64,000 nucleotides of DNA from Prunus persica (taxonomy: Eukaryota; Streptophyta; Magnoliopsida; Rosales; Rosaceae), in the NCBI RefSeq assembly GCF_000346465.2, contig NC_034012.1, positions 10,772,294-10,836,293 of the forward strand, read 5' to 3'. Below, piece after piece: positions 45,421 through 55,671 of this stretch. Positions within the stretch are counted from its first letter, which is position 1. Each line of letters starts with the position of its first letter. The notes beneath the pieces are model-generated. The model was given only the letters and a program-made list of their open reading frames with translations, ran no database searches and was not told where the DNA came from. The translations under genes were made by a program, and so were the position numbers.

Positions 45421-45767
45421 GTATAGGCTATACTATTTATTCATAAATAAATAAATAAAAATTAAAAACCTATAAGAGCCGCGCGGCTATATTATTTATA
45501 AAAAATCTAGTATAGCCGGACGGCTATACTAAACAAATAGCATAGCCGCGTAGCGCTTAGTTGCCCAAATCAATATAGCCGCGCTATTTTTAAGAAATTT
45601 ATTTAAAACATGACCCATGCAGCAATGTGTCAAGATAAGTATAGCAGCTCGGTGATACTAATTGTTTTTTTAATGGGCTCCCTAGTGATCCATGGGTCAA
45701 AACAAGTATAGCCAGCCGGCTATACTAAGTTTTTTTAAAAATCATAGTATAGCCGCCCGGCTATACT
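45421..45767. repeat. Cluster of AGTATAGCC palindromes
   Basis: Within 350 bp there are three well-preserved 22-bp palindromes: 45509-45530 (core GGAC), 45705-45726 (core AGCC) and 45746-45767 (core GCCC). Further partial or decayed copies lie at 45421-45433, about 45475-45493, about 45540-45560, about 45573-45588 and 45638-45659. All share the arms AGTATAGCC and GGCTATACT. Spacer sequence between them is AT-rich and not itself repeated in an obvious way. No gene is present. The same palindrome occurs perfectly at 32715-32736. Confidence 0.85.
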
Positions 45768-46516
45768 ATTTAACTACTTTGTCTCTTTCGTTCCTCCTCT
45801 ATCTCACTACCCCTTCCCTGAACTTGGTCCCATATTGTGAACGGAACTCTCAAATCATGAGCAAAAGACCTTTTTTTTTTTTTTTTTTTTTTCTTCTTTT
45901 TCTAGTGAGATTTAGAAAATGAATAAAGGTGTTGCATTTACAAAATATATATATTTTTCTTCAAAATTATAGAGAAAGTGTGTACACACTTTACAAGAAT
46001 AATGAGAAGCAAGCGTATTAAATCTCCTCTAGAGTTATGAGATGCAACCAAATGGTCAGGCAGCTATATCACAAGCATGAGGCACACATGAAATGAATAA
46101 GAGGGAGCATCAATTTGGTTCGCAATTGCACTAATATATCATGAACAATGCCCTCCAAAACTGTTCTCACTTAAGACACAAGTCCCTTGCAAATCGGCAA
46201 TTAAAACCTTTCGCATCACATTCAAGCACCGCGAGATGTCCACCCCGGCTAAAGAAAGCATACTCGAAGTGCTTCGACCTCCACCGAAGTAAGAAATCTG
46301 TATTGTTGGCCCCCTAAAACATAGAATTAGCTCTGCCACTGCCATCACAATTTTCTTTGACAAAGCGGCAAAGCCATCACTAGGACATTGCCGTTAGGAA
46401 AGAACGGCCTTTGCACCATGGTAGGCTCTCGTCGTCTTGAAGATGACAAGCGAACGAAAAATGATGACTAAAATTCTTGTATTTACAAATTTTTTTCACC
46501 TAGACACATGCATGCC
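45768..46516. other. Spacer downstream of RING-H2 gene 2
   Basis: A T run (about 45870-45892) and a short minus-strand frame at 46139-46363 without recognisable homology. I see no supportable gene. Confidence 0.45.
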
Positions 46517-47209
46517 TCACAAATCTAGTACACTGTTACGACAAATGGGGCAAGTTAGGCTCTTCTTCAACCAAGTGTTCATGCATTTGGAATGAAAAGT
46601 ATGGTTGCACGAGGGAAAAACTTGGCACAATTGGTCAGTCTCAAAGTCCTCCATGCAAATAACACAATCCTTGCAATTCATTTCAATTTCATGGCTTCCA
46701 TAAGCTATGGGAGGTGGCAATTTGTTCTCCAACAGTTGTTCCCTATCCCGCTGGTGCCTTTGGTCCCTTCTTTCCTCCAACACCTCAACAATTGAGTCCA
46801 AGATTTCCAAAACCCTAAGATTATGAAGGACAGCTGCCTGATAAAATGTAGCTTGGTCGTGCCATTCTTCGCGGTTTGGCTGAAACGACAACCTTTCGTC
46901 CCCTGCCTCGGGATCCCGATTTCTTCTCTCGTATAACGGTGTCCAAACAAACTCGCAGACGACGTAAAAGAGGGCAATGACGAGCAGGGAAAGTATGATT
47001 GAGAATGCTATGATGCAGACATAAACAAAAATTATGGTACCAATGAAAGTCAGAAGGGAAAAAACAGGTGGTGGGATGACAATCTTAAGGGCTTGAGACA
47101 TGTTCATGATGACGACGATGATCAGCAAAGGCTTTGGGGACTCGGATGGATGCTTTGATTGGTATTTGTCTAAGAAGTTGTTGCCAAACCGCAAAACCGC
47201 TAAACCCAT
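46517..47209 (-). CDS. RING-H2 E3 ubiquitin ligase-like membrane protein 2
   Basis: Intronless 230-residue relative of its neighbours. It has a long hydrophobic region with two or more helices (VFSLLTFIGTIIFVYVCIIAFSIILSL and on), a charged linker, a helix (AAVLHNLRVLEILDSIVEVLEERR), the shared element KLPPPIAYGSHEIE, and a C-terminal RING-H2: CVICMEDF..CQVFPSCNHTFHSKCMNTWL..CPIC with all eight ligands. The last residues NSVLDL match NSVVHV and HCIMDV of the other two. The ATG chosen opens the frame; a second Met (MNMSQ) about 34 residues in is a possible alternative. Confidence 0.87.
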   Translation of the reverse strand: MGLAVLRFGNNFLDKYQSKHPSESPKPLLIIVVIMNMSQALKIVIPPPVFSLLTFIGTIIFVYVCIIAFSIILSLLVIALFYVVCEFVWTPLYERRNRDPEAGDERLSFQPNREEWHDQATFYQAAVLHNLRVLEILDSIVEVLEERRDQRHQRDREQLLENKLPPPIAYGSHEIEMNCKDCVICMEDFETDQLCQVFPSCNHTFHSKCMNTWLKKSLTCPICRNSVLDL

Positions 47210-48888
47210 ATTTCAGATTTTGGTTTGAACAAACTTTTTAAGGTGGTCTAGAGAAAGTACATGTGATTGATTAATATCTAGACCTCAGAATCTGTTTGTG
47301 CCCCCCTCTTCTGAAGGTTTGTTGTTGTTTTTTTTTTTTTTTGCTTTGTTACAGTTACAGAGGTTAATTAGAATTCGTTAAGTTCGTTATTTCGATACAG
47401 TTATGTTAAGAGACAAGTGATGATACAACAAATCCAAGAAAAAAGGCGTTTTGGTAGCTTGACTTTAGAAATAAACTTTTTTGTTTATTTTTATTTTTGG
47501 TCGAAAAATTTTGGTTTTTTTTATAATTACAACCCAAAATACGCTGCCTAGAATTTATTTTTCGGAAAAAATACTTCTGTATTTTTTATTTAAAGAATGG
47601 ACTCAGGGGTCTCAGATCTCTCTATGACCACATACACACCTCAGACGTTCTGGACATCAAACTTTCAACCCCGATACACAAAACCTCATGCCCTCATGAG
47701 TCGTGCCACAAGATCTCAAGACCCGAAACCTTCTAGGAGCTGCAATTTGTGTCACCATGTCATTTTCGTGTCGTGTAATTTTACGCTTAACTAATCGTGT
47801 TAAGTTTTGTTGTATTTGGGTTGACCTATCGATATTGTGAACTCAAAATTTTGAACTAAGTATCCTTGATTTGTTTCTAAGCCAAACCTAAAGAAGAAAA
47901 AAACCATCACTTGTTTCTAAGTTTCCTTTTCTTTATGAGAGCAAGATAAAGCCCGCATGCAACTTTGCCTAGTTGGCCTTGACCTCTGCTTTGCATAGTT
48001 TGTTTAAGGCATTTTGTCAAACATCTTGCTACTTGGCAGCATGCTCAAGGAATCAAAGGAATGTTGGGCAATTTCATGTGCAGTAAAAATGACAAGTAGG
48101 GGTGGAGAACAGCAAAGGAACGTTGGAAAATTTCATATGTAGTAACAATGACAAGAGGGGATAATTGCATTCACTGGCCTTGTTTGTATCCACTAGTGCT
48201 TGATCCTAATAATAACAAAATTATTTTTAAAAAATGAAAAAAGTAAAACTCATTTTCTCCAAATAAGTTTATTGTGTTAAAGTCAAGTTACTCGTGTTCG
48301 AAACTAACTTGACATGGTGACGAGTCATACCATAAGTAATGTATAACCTAAACAGCTAATTTCGTGTTAGATTCGAATCGTGTTATCGTGTCGTGTCAAA
48401 AATTATCACTCCAAATTCATGAGAATCAAAACCTCGAATCTCAAGTACCTAGCTAGTGTTTTATACCTCAGAGATCCTATCCCAAACCCCGGGCCTAAGC
48501 CCGAGGACTTGACCTAAGAGCCCGAGCAATAAACCCTAGGCCATGAGCTAGCCCCAACCTCTAGCTAATACGTATGAGCCTTTCCTACGTCTCATATTCC
48601 GTGTCCAAGAAATTATAATGTGTAAGGGCTATACTTATCAAAAGGATTATAATTTAATTTGGAGGTCTTTTATATATAAATCCAATTTGAATCCATAATA
48701 CGACACAATGGGTAATTGACAAGAAAATGTTGACAAATTCTATTTCGAACCCAAAATGAGGGTAATTGCATGGCTTAAAGTGTTTGCAAACTATTGATAT
48801 GCCTATAGAAAAGAATGTTGATATTTACAGTTGTTTGAACAGATCCAGAATGCACACCTCAAGAAAAAAAAAAAAGGGCTCATAACTG
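47210..48888. other. Spacer between RING-H2 genes 2 and 3
   Basis: No gene is seen. Two imperfect direct copies of a roughly 45-bp sequence (GGAATGTTGGGCAATTTCATG and GGAACGTTGGAAAATTTCAT types) lie at about 48057-48102 and 48117-48155. A GC-rich stretch with CCCGGGCCTAAGCCCGAGG lies near 48489. Confidence 0.45.
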
Positions 48889-49473
48889 TCATACATCCAT
48901 GATACAATGTCGACAAACTGGGCAATTTGGCTTGTTCATCAACCAATGGTCAATGCAATTGGCATGGAACATGTGGTTGCACATTGAAAAAACTTGGCAT
49001 GAATCACCTTGAGCAAAATCCTCCAAGCAAATTGCACATGAAGCGCATTTTGAACTTGATTGTATTTCATGGCTTCCATGATTGACTAGTGGTGGCAATT
49101 TCTTCGAGGCCCTAAGCCTTGGCCCTCTTCCTTCATCAAACTCCGGCACGACCCTCTTTATCACTCCCAGCCTCTGCATGTTTTGCACTATAGCTACACG
49201 AAAGGGGCTCGAACCAATGATGTTAATTTGTGGTCCATAAACAACGTCACCTCCCTCGAGATCATGCTCAGGGATGACTTGAAGGAGCCATTCAAGGAAA
49301 ACGTTGAGAATGTGATTAAAGATCAGAAATAACAAGGTGACTATTGAGATGCATGCAATGATGTTGGCTGGGAGATCTGAAAATAGAGCGGGGCGAGGTG
49401 AGAAATAAAAGCCTTCAGAAAACATGTTGTATATGAGGATGAAAGGTTGTGAGAACGAAGTATGATTTTCCAT
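48889..49473 (-). CDS. RING-H2 E3 ubiquitin ligase-like membrane protein 3
   Basis: 194 residues from MENHTSFSQPF, the start that matches the size and N-terminus of RING-H2 gene 1. The frame stays open upstream to another ATG at 49656 (255 residues), but the extra 61 residues have no counterpart in the neighbours. A hydrophobic helix (IIACISIVTLLFLIF) is followed by an acidic linker, the helix FRVAIVQNMQRLGVIKRVV, then KLPPLVNHGSHEIQ and a RING-H2: CAICLEDF..CQVFSMCNHMFHANCIDHWL..CPVC. Intronless. It lies head-to-head with the polymerase gene at 50625 across a 1.15-kb spacer. Confidence 0.85.
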   Translation of the reverse strand: MENHTSFSQPFILIYNMFSEGFYFSPRPALFSDLPANIIACISIVTLLFLIFNHILNVFLEWLLQVIPEHDLEGGDVVYGPQINIIGSSPFRVAIVQNMQRLGVIKRVVPEFDEGRGPRLRASKKLPPLVNHGSHEIQSSSKCASCAICLEDFAQGDSCQVFSMCNHMFHANCIDHWLMNKPNCPVCRHCIMDV

Positions 49474-50624
49474 TGAGTCTGACTTAATTGGTTTCTGATT
49501 TCTGGATCGAACGAAACGATCAAGTTCGAAACTCTGGCTTTGAATGTAGAGATAAATGGTTTCTGCGACTGAAGCTAGACTGTGGCTAAACACATTGCAT
49601 TTTTTAAAATTATGGCAGGAATATATATGGCGTTGCAAAAAAGGTTGCACCTTCATTTGTTTTGGATCCTAATTTTAGAAATTAACTTGTAAGGAGCTGG
49701 CAGATAATTTGGTAACAAAAACTTGGTATTTTTAGAGGAATTGAAGTTAGGTAACTACTTAAAGTCACTTTACGGAACATCCTTTGCATGCAACAAACGG
49801 CGCTTATCATCTTTCTTAATAACTACTTACATTGTTGGAAGTTGATGTTAGAGAGATGTGTGCAGTTGTGTAATGTGGAAGAAGTTTTTTTGTTGAAGAA
49901 GTAAAGTTACAATGCATCCTCCTCTCAAGGGGGTGAAGCAAAGGTTATAACAAATTTTAATTAAGCCAAATTGCCATTGGTTTTTTCTTAAATCTATTAT
50001 TAATATTCTTTCAAATAATAAAGGTTTATTTGATCCTTCACACATATTGATTGACAATAACAGTTTTTTATTTTTATTTATAGTAATAAAAATATGAGGA
50101 CATTATGGTGGTGTATGAACAAGGTTATAAAATTTATAACTTCTCTTCTTGTCTTATTTTTGCTCGCTTGCCTTCACATTCTTCATAAAATCACTTAAAA
50201 CCACTTAAAGTGATTAGAAATCAAAATTTTAAGGCCATAACATAACCCATAATTGTTTCCTCGTGATTGTTTCAGCTCGCGAATCTTTTTAAGATTATGC
50301 TCTTGTTCTTGGCTGTCATGTTGGATTTCAGATGATTTCATCATATCCGCGATATATTCTTATTTTAATAAAGGCATCTTTTTCCAAAAAAAAAAGTCAT
50401 GAAATATAAATATAAATATGATACAATTGGTTTTCTTTCTACACAAATATATAAAGGACAATTGCCATTTGGTCTAATGCAAGTAAAAATTATTTTCTTT
50501 AATTAATTTAAATATTTAAATATTTAAATAAGCTTCTCCTAATTAAACGACATCTAGTTTCGGAAAGCATAAACCCTCACAATCCCAATTCCTGTGCCGT
50601 CGTTTCCCTCTCTCTTCTGTAAAC
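49474..50624. other. Divergent spacer between RING-H2 gene 3 and the polymerase gene
   Basis: Holds the promoters of both flanking genes. Otherwise AT-rich with no gene seen. Confidence 0.45.
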
Positions 50625-53600
50625 ATGGAGGAGCCTGCAACACAAGGCTTTCTCTACGAAACCCTACCGGCGCTCTCTCTTCCCACCCCCAATCAATCTC
50701 CGCCGCCCGATGACCTGGAATCCTACTCCGTTTTCCGCAACGAGGTTACTCTCTCCACTCCCCAATGCGCTCCGGTGGACACCGCCGCACCAGATTTCTT
50801 CTCACTCGACGTTGGTGCCGACGAAGCCGAGCCAAATTGGGCCTCACCGTCTCGTACACTTGCAGCCGAGCCGAGGACGCCGCTTCACCAATACGAGCCG
50901 ACTACGCCGGCTCTTGAAGTGGAGCCAAAGCTCGAGAGCGGGTGGTTTAGGGGCCATAGTAAATTCAAGAGCCCTATGCTTCAGCTTCATAAAGGTATTT
51001 GCCGCAGTTTCAACTGCTTATATTGGGTTTCCAAGTAATTCTATTGAAGGTTTGAACTGTGTTTGGTTTATATGTACACTATGAAATCTTTTTTGGACTT
51101 TTCCAATGTTTAATGGCAATGTCTAAATGTTTTATTTGATTTTTAGTTATACTGGGAAGAAATTTCATACATTGTAACCTGTAATGTGAATTTGACCTGG
51201 TTTTTCGGTATTTCTTTTACTTGTGTAGAAATTAAGGATCTTTGTGAGGGAGAAAATTGTTAATTTGTAATGTGGTAACTGAGTTACTTGTGTATTCATA
51301 ATGATCACAGAAATTGTGGACTTTTGTGAGTTTCTCTCTCCAACTCCAGAAGAACAAGAGGCACGCACTTCAGCAGTAGAACGTGTCTCTCAGGTTATCA
51401 AATATATATGGCCTCGGTGCAAGGTACCTTTTTTTGGTTGTTCGTGTGCGTGAATGATGTCTGTGATTTTAATCACGAAAAAAAATCTCATAATAAGATC
51501 CTGTTGTTTTATGATTGTTGCTTTCTAGGTTGAAGTTTTTGGGTCCTTCAAGACGGGTTTATATCTTCCCGCTAGTGATATTGATGTAAGTATGTTGATC
51601 GTAATGTTAATATAAAGTTAGGATCTGAAGTTTGAATTTGAAATTTGTTACTCTGGTCTATGAGCATGCTTAAGTGTCCATATAAGTTAGGCATTTGGTT
51701 GATTGCTATTACTCGTAGGTTGTCATTATGAGGTCAGGCATACCAACACCGCAGCAAGGATTGCAGGCCCTTTCTAGGGCGTTGTCACAGATGGGATTGG
51801 CAAAAAAGATACAGGTGTGCCTCATCCTTTACTTGAAATACTATTGTGGAAAAATTTTAGCTTCTTATTTTTTTTCTCTATGGATTTCTCAGGTGATTGG
51901 AAAGGCACGTATTCCTATTATTAAGTTTGTAGAAAAAACAAGTGGCATTGCCTTTGACATAAGGTTTACTTTTTGTATCTTTTGCAACAGAGTTTCGAAT
52001 GAATAAAGCTAGAATATATTGATAAGCATTTCCTGGGATATGTTCTATATAATTAAAAAGTACAATTGATAATTTTATTTCTTGCTTCACAGTTTTGATA
52101 TAGAAAGCGGACCAAAAGCTGCTGACTTTATCCAGGTTTGTCCCATAATCTATCATCTACTAAGTTTCTGTAGAGATATTATAACTTTTCTAATATAGGT
52201 CAGAGCCTGACCATGTGCCTCTGAACAATGTTAACATTGTTGTTTGCAACTTTGTGCTCTTCCTTGCATCGGTCATGGTTTAATATGGCTTCAGATGTAA
52301 TTACGATATCTTAAACAATAGTTATATGAATGTTGATATTGAAAGAAGTAACAAAGGGGGTGAAAGGCAGTAGTAGTTGGTAACTTGGTAAGCTGTGGAA
52401 TCAAAAAGTATATTTTAATTTTCTAAGTTAAACATTACAAATCTTAGAGAATGTTGAACTAATATCCCATGTTTGTAACGGTAGTGGTAAGTGAGCAAAG
52501 GTAGTGCTTCCACCTAGTAAAAATAATTCCCAATTATTGTAGAAATTCCCAATTATTGTAAGCGAGGATTCAGTTAGAATGTTATAGATTGCATGTAAAG
52601 TGAGGGAATAACTATTTTCAGTCTCCTTTGATGCTATCCATTGATCCCTTTTCAGGACGCGGTATCTAAGTGGCCTCCTTTGCGACCATTATGTTTAATC
52701 TTAAAAGTATTTTTACAACAGAGAGAATTAAATGAGGTATGACTTTCTAATTTAATAGATTCACTTGTCTTTCTTTTTCTTTATGGAATTTATTTTTCCA
52801 GTCAGCCTAATCCATATTCTGATAACATATGCAGGTTTACTCTGGTGGATTAGGTTCTTACGCCCTCCTTACGATGCTCATGGCAATGTTGCATGTGAGT
52901 GAATCTTAAATATGCATTTGAAGATTTGGTGCAATTCTTGCTTGCCTATGTACATACCTATACTGTATGGCTCCTGTTTGGTTGTGTAAAACTTGATTTT
53001 TCATTGAATATTGCAGTGGAACATGATAAACCTATGAGTGCAAATGAGATCCAAGGACAAGTTCCTAAAATTTGAATGAAATAGATAATTTACCACACAC
53101 GATTTATTCTTTCATTTGGATGATAGATAAACAATAATCAATTTATGTAATAATAAAATTCAGATAAATAGACCAACATCCTCATTATTGGATACTTTAT
53201 CCCTGATCTATATATTGAATTTTATGCAACAGAGCCACAGAGAATGTCAAGCTTCTTCAGAACAAAACTTGGGAGTTCTTTTGGTAAGTTTTTTTTAGAT
53301 CAAGTAGATGAGAACTTGGAAGCTCTTTGTTATTGCTTGAAGTTCTTTCATCGTATCCCAAGTCAGTTAGCTTAAACTTTATCCCAGCAACCAGGCTTGG
53401 TTGTAAATGTAGGAATGGAGACTGTAACCCTGAATTATGTGGACTATGGAATTCACTCTAGTGTTCTAGTTTTTAACTTCTTATGAGAGGCTAGGATTTT
53501 TCCAAAGAATATGGAGAAAATTCAATGGGCTTGTGGCTTACGTTCTCGTTTATCTGTTGTGTTTGTCAAATAGGTAAACTTCTTTGATTTTTATGGACGC

Positions 53601-54777
53601 AAATTGAATACTTCAGATGTTGGTGTATCGTGCAAAGGGGCAGGGACCTTTTTTAAAAAGAGTGTCAAAGGGTATAAATAACCTTCGTAATAAAGTGATG
53701 AGTTTCTTTATCTTGATTCTTCTCTTTTTTTTTCACCCGGGTTTTTGGACTTTTGCATTGGATTTATCCTCTCTCTCAGGTTCATAACCAAAGGACGACC
53801 GTTTCTTATTGCCATCGAGGATCCCCAGGCACCAGAGAATGACGTTGGGAAAAACTCATTTAACTATTTTCAGGTTTGTTGAATAACATGCTTATAATTT
53901 TTCTCCTCCTTCGCTTTTGATGCCAAGTAACTGGATTTGCATTGAATTTAGTTTAATGGTTGTGCGTGTATATGCTTGTGTGAGCTTCATTCATATTACC
54001 ACAAATTGATATACTGAAATTACAAGCTGACACTTCATCTTCCATGAAATGGCTGTTTCTGTCTGGCTTGGTTGATGACCAGCTGGCTTAGGCAATGTTC
54101 TTCAGTAGTACCTGTCAAACAGATCATGCATGTTTGTATGCATGTGCATGCACAGTTAAAAAATTTATTCGCATATGTTGCTGTGTCTGCCAATTCTTAC
54201 AATTAGCTGACAAGCAACACTTGCCAACCCAATTCTTATAATTGGCTGATCTTCCTCCACGTCACATCCTTTTCTGGATTTCTTGCAGATTAGATCAGCC
54301 TTTTCAATGGCTTACACTACATTGACAAATCCTAAGGTCATCTTGTGCCTAGGCCCAAACAGGAGCATTCTTGGTACCATAATTAGACCTGATCCTACGT
54401 TGGTGGAACGCAAAGGAGGGCCCGGGCTAGTAGCTTTTGATAGCTTGCTTCCTGGAGCAGGGAAACCACTTCAGCTAGAGCATGATGGGCAGGAGTTTAT
54501 GTGCAATTGGCAGTTAGATGATGATGATGATCCCCTGCCGCGGGGAGATGATTCTGCTGGAGGCGGTAGTGGGCGATCATCAGGAAGGAAGAGGAAGGCT
54601 TCTTTTAAAGAGAAGTCAGGTAAGAAGGGAAAAGAAAATGGTGAAGTGGGGAGGAGGAATGTAGAAAATGGCTCAAAGAAAGAGAAGGCTAGGCGTGATG
54701 AAAATAGCTCAAGGAAAGGGAAGGGAAAAATGAAGAAGATTAGGAGACGGAGACATTCCCAAGATAATGCCAATTGA
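50625..54777 (+). CDS. Non-canonical poly(A) RNA polymerase, TRF4/PAPD5-like
   Basis: Nuclear nucleotidyltransferase that would add short tails to aberrant RNAs for exosome decay (TRAMP-type role, inferred from family). Exons: 50625-50994, 51311-51423, 51529-51585, 51719-51814, 51893-51963, 52093-52135, 52656-52736, 52835-52894, 53233-53283, 53574-53671, 53780-53873, 54289-54777. All are GT..AG and in frame, giving 540 residues. Exon 1 is a Pro-rich disordered region. The Pol-beta-type core has FGSFKTGLYLPASDIDVVIM with catalytic Asp178 and Asp180, and third Asp234 in AFDISFDI. The PAP/25A-associated domain shows GGLGSYALLTMLMAML and LGVLLVNFFDFYG. The C-terminus is a long Lys/Arg-rich tail (GRKRKAS..KKIRRRRH), a likely nuclear localisation and RNA-binding region. 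Confidence 0.93.
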
Positions 54778-55671
54778 TTTGGTCATCATGGTGGTGGATC
54801 TCCGTGGACTCTGTAGAACCCTTCTCATGCCTGTAACTTGCCATGCTCTTGGAAGTGTCCGACTTTCTTTTCCGCTGTTAGTGGGTTCTGATTAGCATTG
54901 TATTTCATGGACCAACATGCTGCTGCCATTAACTGAAAATGGAAGTGCAGTGCTAAGTGGAGCCTCTGTTACAGCCTCTCTGTTATCTGTGATAATACTG
55001 ACTGCTCGTTTACCGCCTTTACATGCAATACACGGCTTGTGTTGAGCTTATGGTAAAGTCTTAATGCCATATAAGCCGGACTTTGGAACATGTTCTGCAA
55101 GATGAGGCTATTTCCCCAGTTTTGACATGGGCAGTGATCTGGGTGTTAAACATGTAACCCTTTCAGTGTCCTTTCCTTTTTGATCGTAAGCCTAACATGA
55201 ACTTCACGTATGTTTTAATTTATTTACATTTTTACACAATAGAAAGATAAAGTTATTACACATATTGTCTGTCTTCTCATGTTGAATGTATAACAGGATC
55301 TCATTTTGGGCTTCAATTCCACTTGGAACGAACTGTTTTATGAATTTATCAACTTACAAATTATTATAATAAATTTTGGTATTAAAAAAAGGACTTGCTC
55401 ACACATGGAAATGGGAATGCATTTGGACATGGGATCTCGATCTCAAACCGGACCCGGGACTACGAAAGTTGGACTATGAAACTTTTATCTTTATCTCTTA
55501 AAATTGTTTCATTTTCGAAAAATCAATAATAAATAAATAAAAATCAATCCGCTGTCCCCCAGGTCATTGAAGAATTACAACAGAGCACCCAAAAGTCTAC
55601 CAACGAAAAAACGCACCAAAGATAACGACGGTGTCTCTCTCTCTCTGTTCGCTTTGTTCAGTGAGATCAAC
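54778..55671. other. 3' flank of polymerase gene and CMP-Kdo synthetase promoter
   Basis: No additional gene is seen. A frame upstream of 55672 is continuous with the next gene but begins at a non-conserved point; the leader contains a CT run (55633-55646). Confidence 0.5.

Noticed and set aside
45421..45767. CRISPR-like array or rho-independent terminators
   Set aside because: This is plant nuclear DNA; spacing is irregular, units are palindromes with varying cores, and no coding system accompanies them.
46139..46363. Minus-strand frame of 74 codons between RING genes
   Set aside because: No RING or membrane features and no recognisable family; possibly decayed transposon sequence.
49474..49656. 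N-terminal 61-residue extension of RING-H2 protein 3
   Set aside because: The extension lacks counterparts in the two paralogues; the internal Met gives the family-like N-terminus.
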